Source: Leptidea sinapis
Lineage: Eukaryota; Arthropoda; Insecta; Lepidoptera; Pieridae
Direction of reading: 5' to 3'
NCBI RefSeq assembly: GCF_905404315.1
Contig: NC_066292.1
Coordinates: 9,486,001 to 9,550,000, forward strand
DNA: 64,000 nt
Shown: positions 42,886 to 54,432 of the stretch, in pieces
Position numbering within the stretch: the first letter of the stretch is position 1
How the letters are laid out: every line of letters begins with the position of its first letter
Translations under genes and position numbers: made by a program
Notes under the pieces: model-generated
What the model was told of the DNA's origin: nothing
Seen by the model: only the letters and a program-made list of their open reading frames with translations
The model's database searches: none

Positions 42886-42896
42886 TGTTATGACAA

Positions 42897-43060
42897 TATT
42901 GATTTTTTTATGGAATAGGAGGACAAACGAGCGTACGGATCACCTGGTGTTAAGTGATCACACCAGGGGAATCACAGGAGCGTTGCCGGCCTTTAAGGAA
43001 GGAGTATGCGCTTTTATTGAAGGTACCCATGTCGTATCGTCGCGGAAACACCACGTTGAT
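42897..43060 (-). mobile_element. LINE family L, 3' end
   Basis: TTTTTTATGGAATAGGAGGAC, GCGTACGGATCACCTGG, AATCACAGGAGCGTTGCCGG and GTACCCATGTCGTATCG. A 30-base deletion follows GTTAAGTGATCA. Confidence 0.75.
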
Positions 43061-43069
43061 TTCACCAGT

Positions 43070-43780
43070 CCTGTCAAGTGTGCATATTTTGAACTAAATC
43101 GCAATTTTGCTTATAGAAAGTCGGTAGCTAGGTTTACCATCCGTCCGGATTAATCCGCACATGTCCGAACTTTTAGACGCTGGTCCGGATTTTGTCCGGC
43201 TCTCTAACTTGTCTGGATTTTATTTTTAATTTGATTGGAATAGGAACATATTTACTAATATCAAATATGTCTTTTATCTTTACGTGAAACAAGATCAATT
43301 AAAAAGCCCAGAAGTTTATCGAACTGTCAGAATTATTGTAAGGACTTTTCAAATTACTTAACGGTTACCCTATCGGTAGCTCAATTTGTAGAACTATGTA
43401 CTTCTATAAAAAGATTTCGTTGGACATTCATGCTAAAGAATTCATCAACTCTGTATTGTCGTTGTGCAAAAATTTATATTTGTATCATGTAGGTAATATT
43501 TTTCAAACTACCCGCCGCAGATATGAAACTTGACAGGTGATTCGTGAAACAATTGAGAAAAATGTAATCTCGTATTTTAAAGCTACAAATTTATAACAGT
43601 ATTTTTTTTATGTTGCATAGTTGATTTTATTTGTTTATCTCGCTTAAGTTAACTTGATATTTGAAAGTAATTCGTTTAGCTATTTTACAAAATGAAAGCT
43701 TTCCCTAAATAAACGGTACCCTTTGTATTTTATCCACGTTTATATCACATATATACTATATAATATAATTCTATTATATT
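43070..43780. other. Intergenic sequence, nothing recognised
   Basis: Contains a local CCGGAT-rich patch (43140-43200: GTCCGGATTAATCCG, GGTCCGGATTTTGTCCGG). Confidence 0.4.
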
Positions 43781-43783
43781 ATA

Positions 43784-44117
43784 CTAGTGGACCCAACAGA
43801 CGTTGTCCTGTCGGAAATTTCGGACACACGTCTTAAATTTGAAAAATCGGTCCATCCGTTGGGAGGAGTCCACTTAAATACACATGAGCAGGATAATTAT
43901 ATTATATCGACGGAATTGAGAATCTAAACCAATCTCAAATTCACTGGAACACACAAAAAAATCATCAAAATTGGTCCAGCTGTTTAGGAGGTAGTTCAAT
44001 TGTGAATCTAAACCATTCTCGAATCCACCTGAATACACACAGAAAGTTTCATTAGAATCGGTCCAGCCGTCTAGGAGGAGTTCAGTGACATACACACAAG
44101 AATTATATATATAAAGA
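43784..44117 (-). mobile_element. Non-autonomous Helitron (type 4)
   Basis: Minus strand: TCTTTATATATATAATTCTTG start, GGGTCCACTAG end with an ACAG/CTGT hairpin just upstream. The body holds three copies of a TCGGTCCA(T/G)CCGTTTAGGAGG-like unit with AATCTAAACCA.TCTC spacers. Confidence 0.65.
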
Positions 44118-44124
44118 TGAACAA

Positions 44125-45510
44125 ATTTGTTATTACATCATCGATAATCATGGGAGCATTAACTAACATCGATCAATGCTCAGTCTTCCAAATATTGCAT
44201 ACATTTTATACAAAACTAGTATTTACCAAAAGAACACAATATTTTTTTTTAAATCAGATTTTTTGACCAGGCTTGACTGGATTAATTAAATTCAATCAAA
44301 CTTCACAAGATAACTAATGTTGGCCTATTCTGAATATTGGTTGCTGATTGCATCACAATTAGACTTCATAACAATTAATTTGAGGATCAATCACGCCTAA
44401 ACCACTAATTGTATCGACATAAAACTACCACAATTCGATGCGAAATTTATCCTAGATAGTTTATGGCTACTTATTTTTCCTTCATAAATTTATTTCCTTT
44501 TAAAATTCACCTAGTACGGCTGAAACTAAAACGGCTAGTACACTTATAAAGAGGATTTCTTATACAGATAAATGAAATGGTCGGGAACAATATGACGCCA
44601 GTTTTCCTAATTAAACACACCCCTGTTTACAATAATGTCCTTTTTTTCTAGAAATTCTTCAATGAGTCGTTCCCGCGGTGTTGATGTTTGTGACATTTCG
44701 AAAATTTTCTTCGTAATGACTACTTGAGCAAAAAAAACTGATTAAAATCTACATCAATGAGTAGAGAGGTACACAATTGATTTTAATTTTAAGTTTGTAG
44801 GTTCTATGCACATTGCTAACCTATTTCCGTGAGAGTTGGGTAGCGAAACCACGATTATTTATTTCTCTATTGCTATGAATTAATATAATATCATACATGA
44901 ACACTGCACGGACGAGTACAAAACGGTAAACGTGTAAATACATAACCCCACGCACACACTTACACTAATACAAGCCGATGGACCGCCATTAGAGAGATTT
45001 GCCATCGTCTGTGACAGATCAGTTTGCTTTGCAATAAAGTATTATATAAATGCCGTCGTACGTTGTGAAAAAGTGTAAAAACAATAATATAAAAGTATTT
45101 GTGGATATATGATTATTTAAGGGAGAAAAAATTGTGTAACTGGTATACCCCGGAACCGCACACACACTAGCATAAAGGTGCTTCACTTGCTAATATCACG
45201 GCGCGGATTCCTTCTTTTTTTACTAGTCCGTACTAGTCAACATTAAAACAGTGTTTTAATGTCGTAATTTAGCATTTTTTTAATTACTCATAAATTCCTC
45301 CAACAATGTAATGTCTCAGATGGTAAAGGTGAAGGTCATCTCACCCCTAGAAGATTAAAAATAGTTTTTTGACAGAGCAAATAATATATTTGTCAACCGA
45401 ATGACGAACTTTGTTAGATCTGTTAACCCTGGTAATTCTGTTCAGAGAAGAGTAAAACCCTCAATTATATAGAAAACTATACCATTTCTTAAGGAATCAC
45501 TTAGTATTTA
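44125..45510. other. Intergenic sequence, nothing recognised
   Basis: No exon or RNA gene recognised over 1.4 kb. A TATATAAATG at 45045 precedes a short frame (MPSYVVKKCKNNN) but is not supported as a gene. Confidence 0.4.
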
Positions 45511-45517
45511 TAAACCT

Positions 45518-45656
45518 AAGGGGGTTTCATAATAGTCTGCTAACTTAAAGCATTGCTAATTCTCACTCTGTCTTCTTCTATTGACCTAAGTCAGAATGAG
45601 AAAAAACACTCCTTAGCGGCTGTTTAAAGTTAGCGGACCATTATGAATAAGGGGGT
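45518..45656. mobile_element. 140-bp MITE
   Basis: TTTCATAATAGTCTGCTAAC (45525) is mirrored by GTTAGCGGACCATTATGAA (45629). The inside has ATTCTCACTCTGTCTTCTTC and CAGAATGAGAA, also mirrored. Terminal 5 bases (GGGGG) do not pair. Confidence 0.55.
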
Positions 45657-46109
45657 AAATGTTTACATGTATCACTGTAAAATTTATGTTATTTAATAAT
45701 CATCACTTAGTAATATTTATCAATGTACTCATGCACTGGTAAAGAATGAATAAGAAATAAGTCGTATATAATTTAAAATGTATTAAAAATGTAAATAGTA
45801 TTCGTAATTTCATTTCATCTTTGTACGATGTAAATATATACAACAAATGTTATATTAAATATTAATCAAAATTAATTGTTTGTACTTTGTAAATAATAGT
45901 AATAAATGGAACTGTATAAGAAAATAAATAATTGTTCATTAAATAGCTCTGCTTTTATTAAACTATTTGTGGACGTATGCGTTACTCGACTTGCTGTTAA
46001 ATCTAACTAGAACGGACCAAACTGTGGATGACGATGACGTGGACTGTATAGAACGAGGTGTTTACCGAGAGATAAACGAAATTAGCTAAACCATTCCGGA
46101 ACCAGGATG

Positions 46110-46348
46110 ATGAAAGACGGACTTGTACTGAACTAGGATGGCAAGGAGGGGAACTATGCGCCGAATCAATTCGGGTGCTGACAAATATCTTCGCAGCATT
46201 CTTCCACAACAGGTTTCTTTCTTCTTGAAGATTTCTTCCTTTTCCTCACATCTTGTTTCTTCTAGTGAGCTCCGAATGTGAATGACTCGCCTGGCGCAAC
46301 GGATCCAGATTTATTTCGTTTCTAATCGAATGTTCTAAAGCATAGATA
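46110..46348. repeat. Direct duplication, first unit
   Basis: Shares ACGGACTTGTAC.GAACTA, GAACTATGCGC, CTTCTTGAAGATTTCTTC, CCGAATGTGAATG and TTATTTCGTTTCTAATCGAA with 46723-46972 in the same order. Confidence 0.65.
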
Positions 46349-46393
46349 TGTCAAAGATAGATAGACATATCAAGCTATATTTTTTTTTAAATA

Positions 46394-46695
46394 AAAATAA
46401 GGGACGAGACGAGCAGGACGTTCTGCTGATGTTAATTGATACGTCGTGCCCACTACAACGCAGTGCGTTCAGGATTCTTGAAAAACCCAAAAACTCGGAG
46501 CGGCACTACAATTACGCTCGTCACCTTGAGACATGAGATGTTAAGTCTCATTTTCCCAGTAATTTCACTTGCTACGGCACCCTTAAGGCCTAAATACAGT
46601 AATGTTTACACATTACGGCTTCACGGCAAAAATAGGCGCCGTTGTGGTACCCATAATCTAGCCGGCATCCTGTGCAAAGGAGCCTCCCACTGGTA
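46394..46695 (-). mobile_element. SINE-like family S, full-length copy between duplicated flanks
   Basis: AAATAAGGGACGAGACGAGC to GGAGCCTCCCACTGGT, complete. Confidence 0.85.
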
Positions 46696-46722
46696 AATAA
46701 TACACACATAACGATAATGAAA

Positions 46723-46972
46723 CACGGACTTGTACAGAACTACGAGTGCGAGATGCCGATAGGTGAGGTACCAGCGGGGAGAACTATGCGCTGACTCAAT
46801 TCTGGTGCACACAAATTTCTTCCCAGCATTCTGGAAGTTTCTTCCTTCTCGAAGATTTCTTCATTTTCTTCTCTTTTTATTTTTTCTATTGAGCCCCGAA
46901 TGTGAATGCCTCGCCTGGCACAATGGCAATATTTATTTCGTTTCTAATCGAATATTCTAGAACATAGATACC
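46723..46972. repeat. Direct duplication, second unit
   Basis: See 46110-46348. About 610 bp separates equivalent points; the family S copy lies in the spacer. Confidence 0.65.
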
Positions 46973-47339
46973 TCACCCCCGATTCACGGTCTCTTTATTG
47001 TGTCACAAAATATACATATACAAAAATTTAAATTTTCACATGTGTAACACATATTAAATTGTCCTTAAGTCGTGCACACCATTTTAGTTTTACTTATAAC
47101 AGGCATACTGCCGATCCCTACAAATTATTTTATAATTTTTAAAAGGCTGGATATTTCAGCTCCACGGAAATAAAACTCAAAATTTTTAATACCAACACGT
47201 ACTCAATACCACAAATTTAATTAAGTATATCCTCATATTCATATATCATTTGGATATGTGTTGTTCTCAAGGATATTACTTACAGATTGTGGAACAAACT
47301 TTGTTACGAGGTAAGCGGAACACACAGAAAGATCTCTCT

Positions 47340-47402
47340 CTTTATTCCATTGTACGCTACCGCATTTATCACGGAGAGGGTATCGAAAAGCTGTTCCTTA
47401 TG
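47340..47402 (+). mobile_element. LINE family L, short ORF2 scrap
   Basis: TACCGCATTTATCACGGAGAG, then GAAAAGCTGTTCCTTATG corresponds to the FYRIYHGECSEELF segment. The 5' flank (CCATTGTACGC) is unrelated. Confidence 0.5.
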
Positions 47403-47699
47403 GTGATATCGTTATATGTTATATACCAACTGTTGCCATAAATATTGTTACAAGGAAAATATATTTTCTATTGCATGAAATATTTGTTATTGTAGTGTGC
47501 GTTAGCTTAACCATAGATATAATTGCATTAAAAATGAACCTCTTTCAAAATTATCTCCATTACCCTCAATCAACCTTTAATCATTGAGGCCAGTTATTAA
47601 TTGAAACACACACTTTCTGCATGGACAAATCATTTATTGAATCTTGTGCTTATTAGTCTCCAAATAGTTATGGCGCGGGCTATATTTGTAACTAAAACC

Positions 47700-47890
47700 A
47701 ACCATTTTTTTCATCACGGACGAGACGAGCAGAACGAGATTAAAATGTAGTTGTTTGACTAGCTATTCATAAGCACCCTTCAGACCGAAATACTATAATG
47801 CTTAACCATTAAAACTTCATGACTGAAATAGCGCAGTTGTGGTACCCATAATCTAGTCGGCATCCTGTGCAAAGGAGCATTCCACAGGTA
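47700..47890 (-). mobile_element. SINE-like family S with central deletion
   Basis: ATCACGGACGAGACGAGCAG then, after loss of about 110 bases including the large hairpin, ACTAGCTATTCATAAGC to AAAGGAGCATTCCACAGGT. Confidence 0.7.
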
Positions 47891-47894
47891 TAAT

Positions 47895-48865
47895 CCCACC
47901 ACAAACCATAAAAATTGAAACGAGATGACTAGGATATCGGATCGGGGATGGGGACGAGCATAGTCAGTCTTCAGCGACGATGAAGTGATAAAAGTTCGTA
48001 TCTAACCACACACATAGTTAACATGAGAATCGTTTTTTGACCCGGCTGGGGCTTGTTGAAAGGGCGTCTAAGAAAAGTGTTTGCCACAAATTGGTCCACA
48101 TCTAGTGCCTCCAACAAACAAAGTCAAATAAGAATGCTATAATTTGTAACTCGTTTTAGAGAGAGAGATTTTTAGAGATTAAGAAATTGTTGTAAAACAA
48201 AATAAATATTTTAAAAGAAAGAATTAAATAAAAATGACCCATGTTTAAGTATAATATGCACATGATATTAATCTCATTATAACTTTAGTCAACAATTCCT
48301 CTTATTTCTGTTGATATTAAATAAATTTCTTAGAGTTAATTTTAAGAATAGTCTTAATCTTAATATAAATAAGTAAATATTGTGTTATGATTTGTATCTA
48401 TATTCTGTGTATGCCTGATGGTTTTCAATTAAATTTACTGTATGGTGGTTTTAGGGTGAAAAACTCTGAAAAAAGCAGAACTTGGTTCACTACCCACCAA
48501 TATTTAAGCGATTTTCGTACTCATGAACGTGAAGCGACAGATCTATCGTGGCGGAACCTGTACACACCTACGAAGATTTGAATATCTTGAGGTTTTGAGT
48601 GAAGTTGACCAACACACACACAACCAGGTAATCTGTACTCTCCTTTGTGTCCCTCTAGTCTGTAAGCGTAATCAAAACCATTCTGTTAAACTACCTACTT
48701 ACCTCAGTCGGTGTGTAATTATATAGCCTTCTTTGAAATTCCCCGAAAATTAATTCTATAGCGACGTAAATCTTTACCTACCCTCGGGGACTGTAAGATT
48801 GAGATGGGATTACAATGGTAGATGTTGTATTTCATTGTTATGCGTTTTTGGGTAGAAGGTAAAAG
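47895..48865. other. Intergenic sequence, nothing recognised
   Basis: Short frames only, none with a domain. Confidence 0.4.
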
Positions 48866-48869
48866 CAAA

Positions 48870-49110
48870 ACTATACTTCTATAACGTTACGCAGTTTTAT
48901 TCCGTTGTTACCATACAGCATGAACTTACTTTCGTCAGAAAAGAGAACTTTGTTCCATTGAAGTTATAACCTGTTCAAGTGCTTACGTGAAAGGTTAAGT
49001 CGCTATCTTCGCTGGTCTACCGTCAATTTTGGGCCATCAGCTGGTTTCTGAGGTTTCAGTCCATGGTGCCCCATTCTTCTTCTAATAGTAGAATAGTTCT
49101 CAGTCAGTCT
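48870..49110 (-). pseudogene. Tc1-like transposase pseudogene
   Basis: Minus strand: TENYSTIRRRMGHHGLKPQK, then NRL, a stop, then LQWNKVLFSDESKFMLYGNN and GIKLRN. RRR...GL and W.KVLFSDESKF are Tc1 family blocks; the SDES catalytic Asp is present. Stops, a frameshift in the linker, and missing ends make it inactive. Confidence 0.75.
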
Positions 49111-49207
49111 TCAAACCACACAAAGTCGTAGGTCGTATTTAATACACTTCAAAATGGAGAGTAAAAGTGCTAATATGTCCGTATATCGTACTATCGATAG
49201 ATATTTA

Positions 49208-49508
49208 CCAGTGGAAAGGTCATTCGCACAGGATGCCGACTAGAATATGGGTACCACAACGGCGCCTATTTCTGCCGTGAAGCAGTAATGTGTAAGCATT
49301 ATTGTGTTTCGGTATAAAGGGCGTCGTAGCTAGTGAATTTTTTTACTGGGCAAATGGGACTTAACATCTCTTAAGGTGACGAGCGCAATTGTAGTGCCGC
49401 TCTGAATTTGCGGGTTTCTCAAGAATCCTGAGCAGCACTGCATTGTAATGGGCAGGACGTATCTATTACCATCAGCTGACTGCTCGTCTCGTCCCTTATT
49501 GTAATAAA
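49208..49508 (+). mobile_element. SINE-like family S, full-length copy
   Basis: ACCAGTGGAAAGGTCATTCGC start to CTTATTGTAATAAAAAA end. It has a local TTTTTT insertion after GTAGCTAGTGAA. Confidence 0.8.
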
Positions 49509-49907
49509 AAATAAAAAAAAACTTCAGGTCTTTTTTGCTGATATACGAAAGAGTCCTAGCAGTAATATTTATATTTTTCGATATCTCCATTATATTACAT
49601 TTCGCCTGTCGCCCTGAGAATTTGGTTGGAATGTATTATGAGCCCGTAATTACAACGGCATCCAGATATTTCAGCCTAGGGCATTTGCCTTACAAAAAGG
49701 TTAGATAGAGATCAAAGGGCATTAGATGAGACCTTTACCGTTGTAGAAACTCAAGATGTTGGCATTACATACCTAAATAATGGAGTGAGATTTGACTCAA
49801 AATAGCTATGAATTGTTTTAGTATATTCTTATTCTAGTACTTACCCACGGCGCCAACTGTTCCAACGTATCTGTGAGAAAAAAAATGTTACTGCGAGGTT
49901 ATTTTAT

Positions 49908-50060
49908 ATCGAGTCCTCTCTTGAGAAGGTCGTGGAATGGGGTAAATTGAACCTTAGCCAATTTAACCCACAGAAGCCTCAAGTTTGCGCATTTACCACC
50001 AAAAAAAAACCAATTGTCGTATCATCGCTCTTCGACAACACTTCCCTTACAGCCTCGTCT
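49908..50060 (+). mobile_element. LINE family L, internal ORF2 fragment
   Basis: ATCGAGTCCTCTCTTGAGAAG to ACAGCCTCGTCT, matching 59603-59755. No 3' tail is present, so this is not a normal LINE insertion end. Confidence 0.75.
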
Positions 50061-50211
50061 GGTGCCGCTCAGGATTCTTGAGAAACCGAAAAATTCTGAG
50101 CGGCATTACAATTGCGCTCATCACCTTAAGACATAAGATGTTATAGGATATGGATACATAATAACCCATAATCTAGCCGGCATCCTGTGCAAAGGAGCGT
50201 CCCACTGGTAT
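50061..50211 (-). mobile_element. SINE-like family S fragment fused to LINE L
   Basis: GGTGCCGCTCAGGATTC to AAGGAGCGTCCCACTGGT, with an internal deletion. It begins at the exact base where the LINE fragment stops. Confidence 0.75.
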
Positions 50212-50599
50212 ATTTCAAATGGTACAGAATTTTAATACATTAACCTCATCTTAAGAAGGCACAAACTCCTATTTGCATAATTTACACCAATGAACCGTAT
50301 TTTTGTTATAAGCTTAAACAATCTAAAACAATTGCGTTTACAAGTCAAAGGTATTCAGTTCTTAAAGCATTAGTTTTATGGAGCATGAGGACCATCTAAT
50401 CTTAATTCAGCACAATGACAATATATTTAACCCTCACCTCGCCATTCAATTCAAGGCTGCAGTACAAAAATGTCCCAGAAAAGAGAAACTTAAACGATTT
50501 TTCTCAAGTCAGACTTTGCGTGTGGCCCAAACATAAATTTATTTACATAATATTTTGTTAGTGTTGTCTTATTCTAATGGTAGTTCATATTTTAATCTA

Positions 50600-50905
50600 G
50601 TTATATATTATATAGTGCATCCCTTTTGGGTAAAAGTCTCCCCCAACTTTTTCCAGTTTTCTCTCTCTGGACAAAGACTCCACCAGTCTTTGTCAGCAAC
50701 TTCAGTTATGTCGTCTGCCCATCGTTTCTTTGGTCTTCCAGGTTTTCTTTTTCCCAATGGTCCAGGCCACTTTGCTGGTATGCACCTCTTGTCACGGACC
50801 TTGTGATATGGCCTGCCCATTGCCACTTCAACTTCAGGGTATGTTTTAGTACATCTGTCAGGTTTGCAATGCATGCAATTAGAAAGCTGGTAAGCAAATA
50901 GAAAA
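50600..50905 (-). pseudogene. RTE-like LINE C-terminal fragment
   Basis: Minus strand: LTDVLKHTLKLKWQWAGHIT, then in the next frame GRPYHKVRDKRCIPAKWPGP, LGKRKPGRPKKRWADDITEV and ADKDWWSLCPERENWKKLGE, ending TFTQKG. LKW.WAGH and KR..GRP..RW.DDI are standard RTE C-terminal blocks. One frameshift near 50825. Confidence 0.75.
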
Positions 50906-50969
50906 CAGCTGCTATTTTGATATTATAAACACATAATTCAATTTTATTTATTTTCGACAACCTTTTATT

Positions 50970-51635
50970 TCATGCCTTCTTCTCGTTGAAAGAACCACCG
51001 TGAAACAGAGCGATTAACACTACATGAAATACGCGTGAAAATTATTTATCGCTACAAGCTTATAATTTGCAATAATAATTCGCTCACATTGTCCCTTGGG
51101 GTCAAATCGCTTACCTGCCAAATCCCCACTCGCCATAACGTTCGCTAGCAAAATAGGGTTAACCATTTATTGAGTAGGCACTTTTTAACCCTTATAAAAT
51201 ATGACAGTAATCTAAGATTAATTTTTCGAAGTTTCTCTCGGCCGTGATTTATGAACATTTGTCCTCGAGGCTTTCGTTTGTTCGTAAATTCCGGTTTTGT
51301 TACTTAATTTATTTTATTCATTCGGGTCAAAAGAGTTAATTAAGATTTACATGTGCAAATGCTTTATTGTATTCTATAGTTGCACAAGAAATACATATCA
51401 AAGATTAGGTAGTGGCCGAAGAAATGGTTAAAAAAGTTGAAAAAAATTGCTTGAGCAGATTGTTGTATTACAGTACGTTATAAAGCCGAAGAAACAAATA
51501 TTTCGATGGGTAGAGAATATAAACAGTATAATATATGTTCCGTAGGAGCTAGTTACATAATATTAAAGTTCTTGTAGTTTGTTGTTACTTTAATCAATGT
51601 TTTAATAATAGTGTATTTTTTTCAAGTACTTATTT
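50970..51635. other. Intergenic sequence, nothing recognised
   Basis: A/T-rich, no gene. Confidence 0.4.
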
Positions 51636-51639
51636 ATGA

Positions 51640-52225
51640 CGTATTAAACAAAACTACTTACTAGATCTCGTTCAAACCAATTTTCGGTGGACGTTTGCAT
51701 GGTCAAATCAAATCAAATCAAAATCACTTTATTCATGCAGGTCACGGAAATGACACTTATGAATGTCGAAAAAAAATTTTTTTTCTTCTTTATTGGTAAT
51801 ATACATCATATTATACATTTTTTTAGTTTTATAATTCTCTTATTTTACAGTTTACAGTCTTTTTAGTTACAGGGGGGGACCCCTTTTACCACTTTGTAAG
51901 TGTCTCTCGCGCAAACTATTCTGTTTAGAAAAAAATTGATATTAGAAACCTCAATATCATTTCTCAAGATCCATCTCACACTTACCTATGGGTTTGATGA
52001 AAAAAAAATTGAAATAGTTCTCAGTATGGGGAACCCCCAAAATTTATTGCTCTTTTCTATTCTTGTGTTCAAAATCTTAATGCGGTTAACAGAATACATC
52101 TACTTACCAAGTTCTTATAGTTTCGGAAAAGAGTGGCTGTGACATACGGACGGACAGACAGACAGCCATGACGAATCCATAAGGGTTGCGTTTTTTGCCT
52201 GTAACCGACGGAACCCTAAAAATTA
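51640..52225 (+). repeat. 0.6-kb interspersed repeat (GGTTCCGTAG family) with inserted LINE tail
   Basis: TTACTAGATCTCGTTCAAACC to ACGGAACCCTAAAAAT, opposite in orientation to 39055-39690. A LINE tail repeat (AAATCACTTTATTCATGCAGG) interrupts it at about 51705-51775. Confidence 0.6.
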
Positions 52226-52295
52226 GCTTTTATGCAAATAAAATTTTATCCTTTACAAGTATTTTATTTAAACGTGTAACACTCGCGTTAAGCAG
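52225..52295 (+). mobile_element. Penelope-like 3' tail fragment
   Basis: TTAGCTTTTATGCAAATAAAA, CCTTTACAAGTATTTTATTT and CGTGTAACACTCGCG follow the tail of the 30.1- and 31.1-kb copies. Confidence 0.5.
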
Positions 52296-52299
52296 AGAA

Positions 52300-53320
52300 T
52301 GACTTACTGAACTACTGAATAGCTGTTATTTTAATATTATAAATAGAAGCTGAAATTATATATGCAACATGTAAAGATATGTAATGTAAATACAAAATAA
52401 AGAGGTTTTAATTTTTATTTAGCGGTAAAACAGTTGCTAAATTACAATGTTCAATACAACGATCTTATTTTATAACCGATTGCTCAAAGGCAGGCCTTTG
52501 AATGATTTTGATTAGCTCCTTAAGTAATAGATCATTGAATATTCTAACATTCGGTCTTTGATGAAAATTTAATATCTGCCGTTAGATATTCTGAACAAAT
52601 CGTGGTATTTGTGACACTGTAAACTATTATCAACTATGTAATTGATTCGTCGTAGTTTCGAGATCATAACACTGCTTATGCCAACACCTAAATTACACCG
52701 TATTTTCTTGAGGGGTTGTATACATATACCTGTGTTATTAATGAACGCGAAGTAAAGTTATGCCAAGATTAAAAGTTTTTTGTCTATAGCTTACCTTAAT
52801 TGTCACTACATAATCATTGATAGAGGCAAGCATAAACTTATTATACTAGCGTAATAGACAAACACTCTCCTCATTACGACGAGACTAAATTTAAAATGTT
52901 CACGTGTGCTAGTTTTACAGATGTATTAGTGAGTTATTGAATTGGGTAGTAGTTTTCTTTTGTCAATCCCTATAACAAATATTGATAAACGCGTCATATT
53001 CACGTATACAATATTTTATTTTTTACCACATGTTTTTTTTTTATTAATAATAGAATCTTTTGAAAATAGAGTTTTTACTGCATATATGAAATGCAATACA
53101 AAATATTTTAGTGAATATGTTCTACGAAAATAAGCACCACAAAAGCAGTATAGAAGACTCAATATTTACTTAGTGTGGTTGGTGATTCTTTCTTGTTATT
53201 TGAGTGAAACGAAGCGATATGAAGAGTACAATACTCATTCGCCAAAATATGGAAGGGAAGTGAACTCCTTCCAGACGTGGACAACCTCGATCGAAGAGCC
53301 CAATTCTTCGATGTATAGCG
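52300..53320. other. AT-rich intergenic sequence
   Basis: Nothing recognised. Confidence 0.4.
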
Positions 53321-53324
53321 TACT

Positions 53325-53600
53325 AGATCAAAATTAAATCAAATCAAAATCACTTAATTCATGTTGGTCACGGAATGTCAAAAAAAAATTCTTATTGAAT
53401 CTACTGCTTCTTTGTAAAGGGTTGAGGTGATGAGGTGAAGTAGCAAGAAACTCATTGCCACTTTTTTAAATCAAAATTACTTTTATATTAATTACTTTAC
53501 AACATAACCCCTAATTCTAAGCCGCGTGGGCGGACTTTAGGTGCATTCTGAATGTAGACTTACAAATCTAAGCGAAATCAACACATATAAATATTTCTAT
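53325..53600 (-). repeat. LINE tail repeat
   Basis: AAATCAAAATCACTTAATTCATG, GGTCACGGAATGTC, GAATCTACTGCTTC and GAAGTAGCAAGAAACTC, continuing to the CATTCTGAATGTA block shared with 32850. Confidence 0.45.
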
Positions 53601-53604
53601 AATC

Positions 53605-54428
53605 ACTATAATTCACTCTCCCCTCTCACACTGACACTAAAAAATCGACACATATAGTACGACATAATATCGTTATAAAAGAGAATCTAAGTATTTAATG
53701 AATCTTTAATTTTAAATGTGCTCTGCCCCGTCACTCGTCCTCTTTTATCCGATACTATCAAATTCGCTACCAAGTCTTTCTTATGACTAACGAAGCTTAA
53801 TTTCCGGAAAATCGGTGTGCAATGTCGGCAATTCACTCAAGCGTTTACTGAATTTTCAGATACTGATGACAGATACTTTAGAGGCAACTTCAGAGCTTGG
53901 GACCTCGGTCATAACTGTGTTTTAAATACTATTCTTAGATATCTTAAAAATATCAAAACTAGAACACTAAACAATACGTATTGATTGATTATTTTTAACA
54001 AAATATGTCCATATTATGTTGATTTTTCGATCCAGACGTTAGAAACACAGTATAAAAATACTCTTAGCAGTTATAATATAGAAACCAAACCAAAAATATC
54101 AAAGATGGATGAGTTTTAGAGTAAGTAGTACCACAGAGTAGGGATGGACACTTACGTATAAACCCTATGCATATCGGCACTCTCTGCCTCAAAATGCCGT
54201 CTCAATTGGGCACAATTTGGGCGCTCACGTAGCGTTCACTCAATGTGTATTGTTATTTTTACGTGAAGCAATCGATTGCATATATTTAGGGTGATTTGTG
54301 TAATGTATGTGAAAGCTATGTAAACAAGCTATAAGACCATATATTATTACCATTTACCATTATTCATATTCTGTTTTTATTTTATTTTACACAGACCTTT
54401 CTTTCGATAAAAAGTGGAAAAATAGTCA
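53605..54428. other. Intergenic sequence, nothing recognised
   Basis: No gene seen. Confidence 0.4.
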
Positions 54429-54432
54429 TATT

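Noticed and set aside
42878..43153. 91-codon plus-strand frame containing RRTNERTDHLVLSDHTRG
   Set aside because: It is the reverse complement of the LINE L 3' end; the same peptide recurs opposite other L copies.
45051..45115. THAP-like N-terminus (MPSYVVKKCKNNN) after a TATATAAATG
   Set aside because: The first Cys is missing, a stop follows after 20 codons and no continuing exon was seen.
1882..50211. CRISPR-like array made by the many family S copies
   Set aside because: Copies are 300 bp, in both orientations, irregularly spaced and carry a poly(A)-like end; they are interspersed retroposons in a eukaryotic genome.
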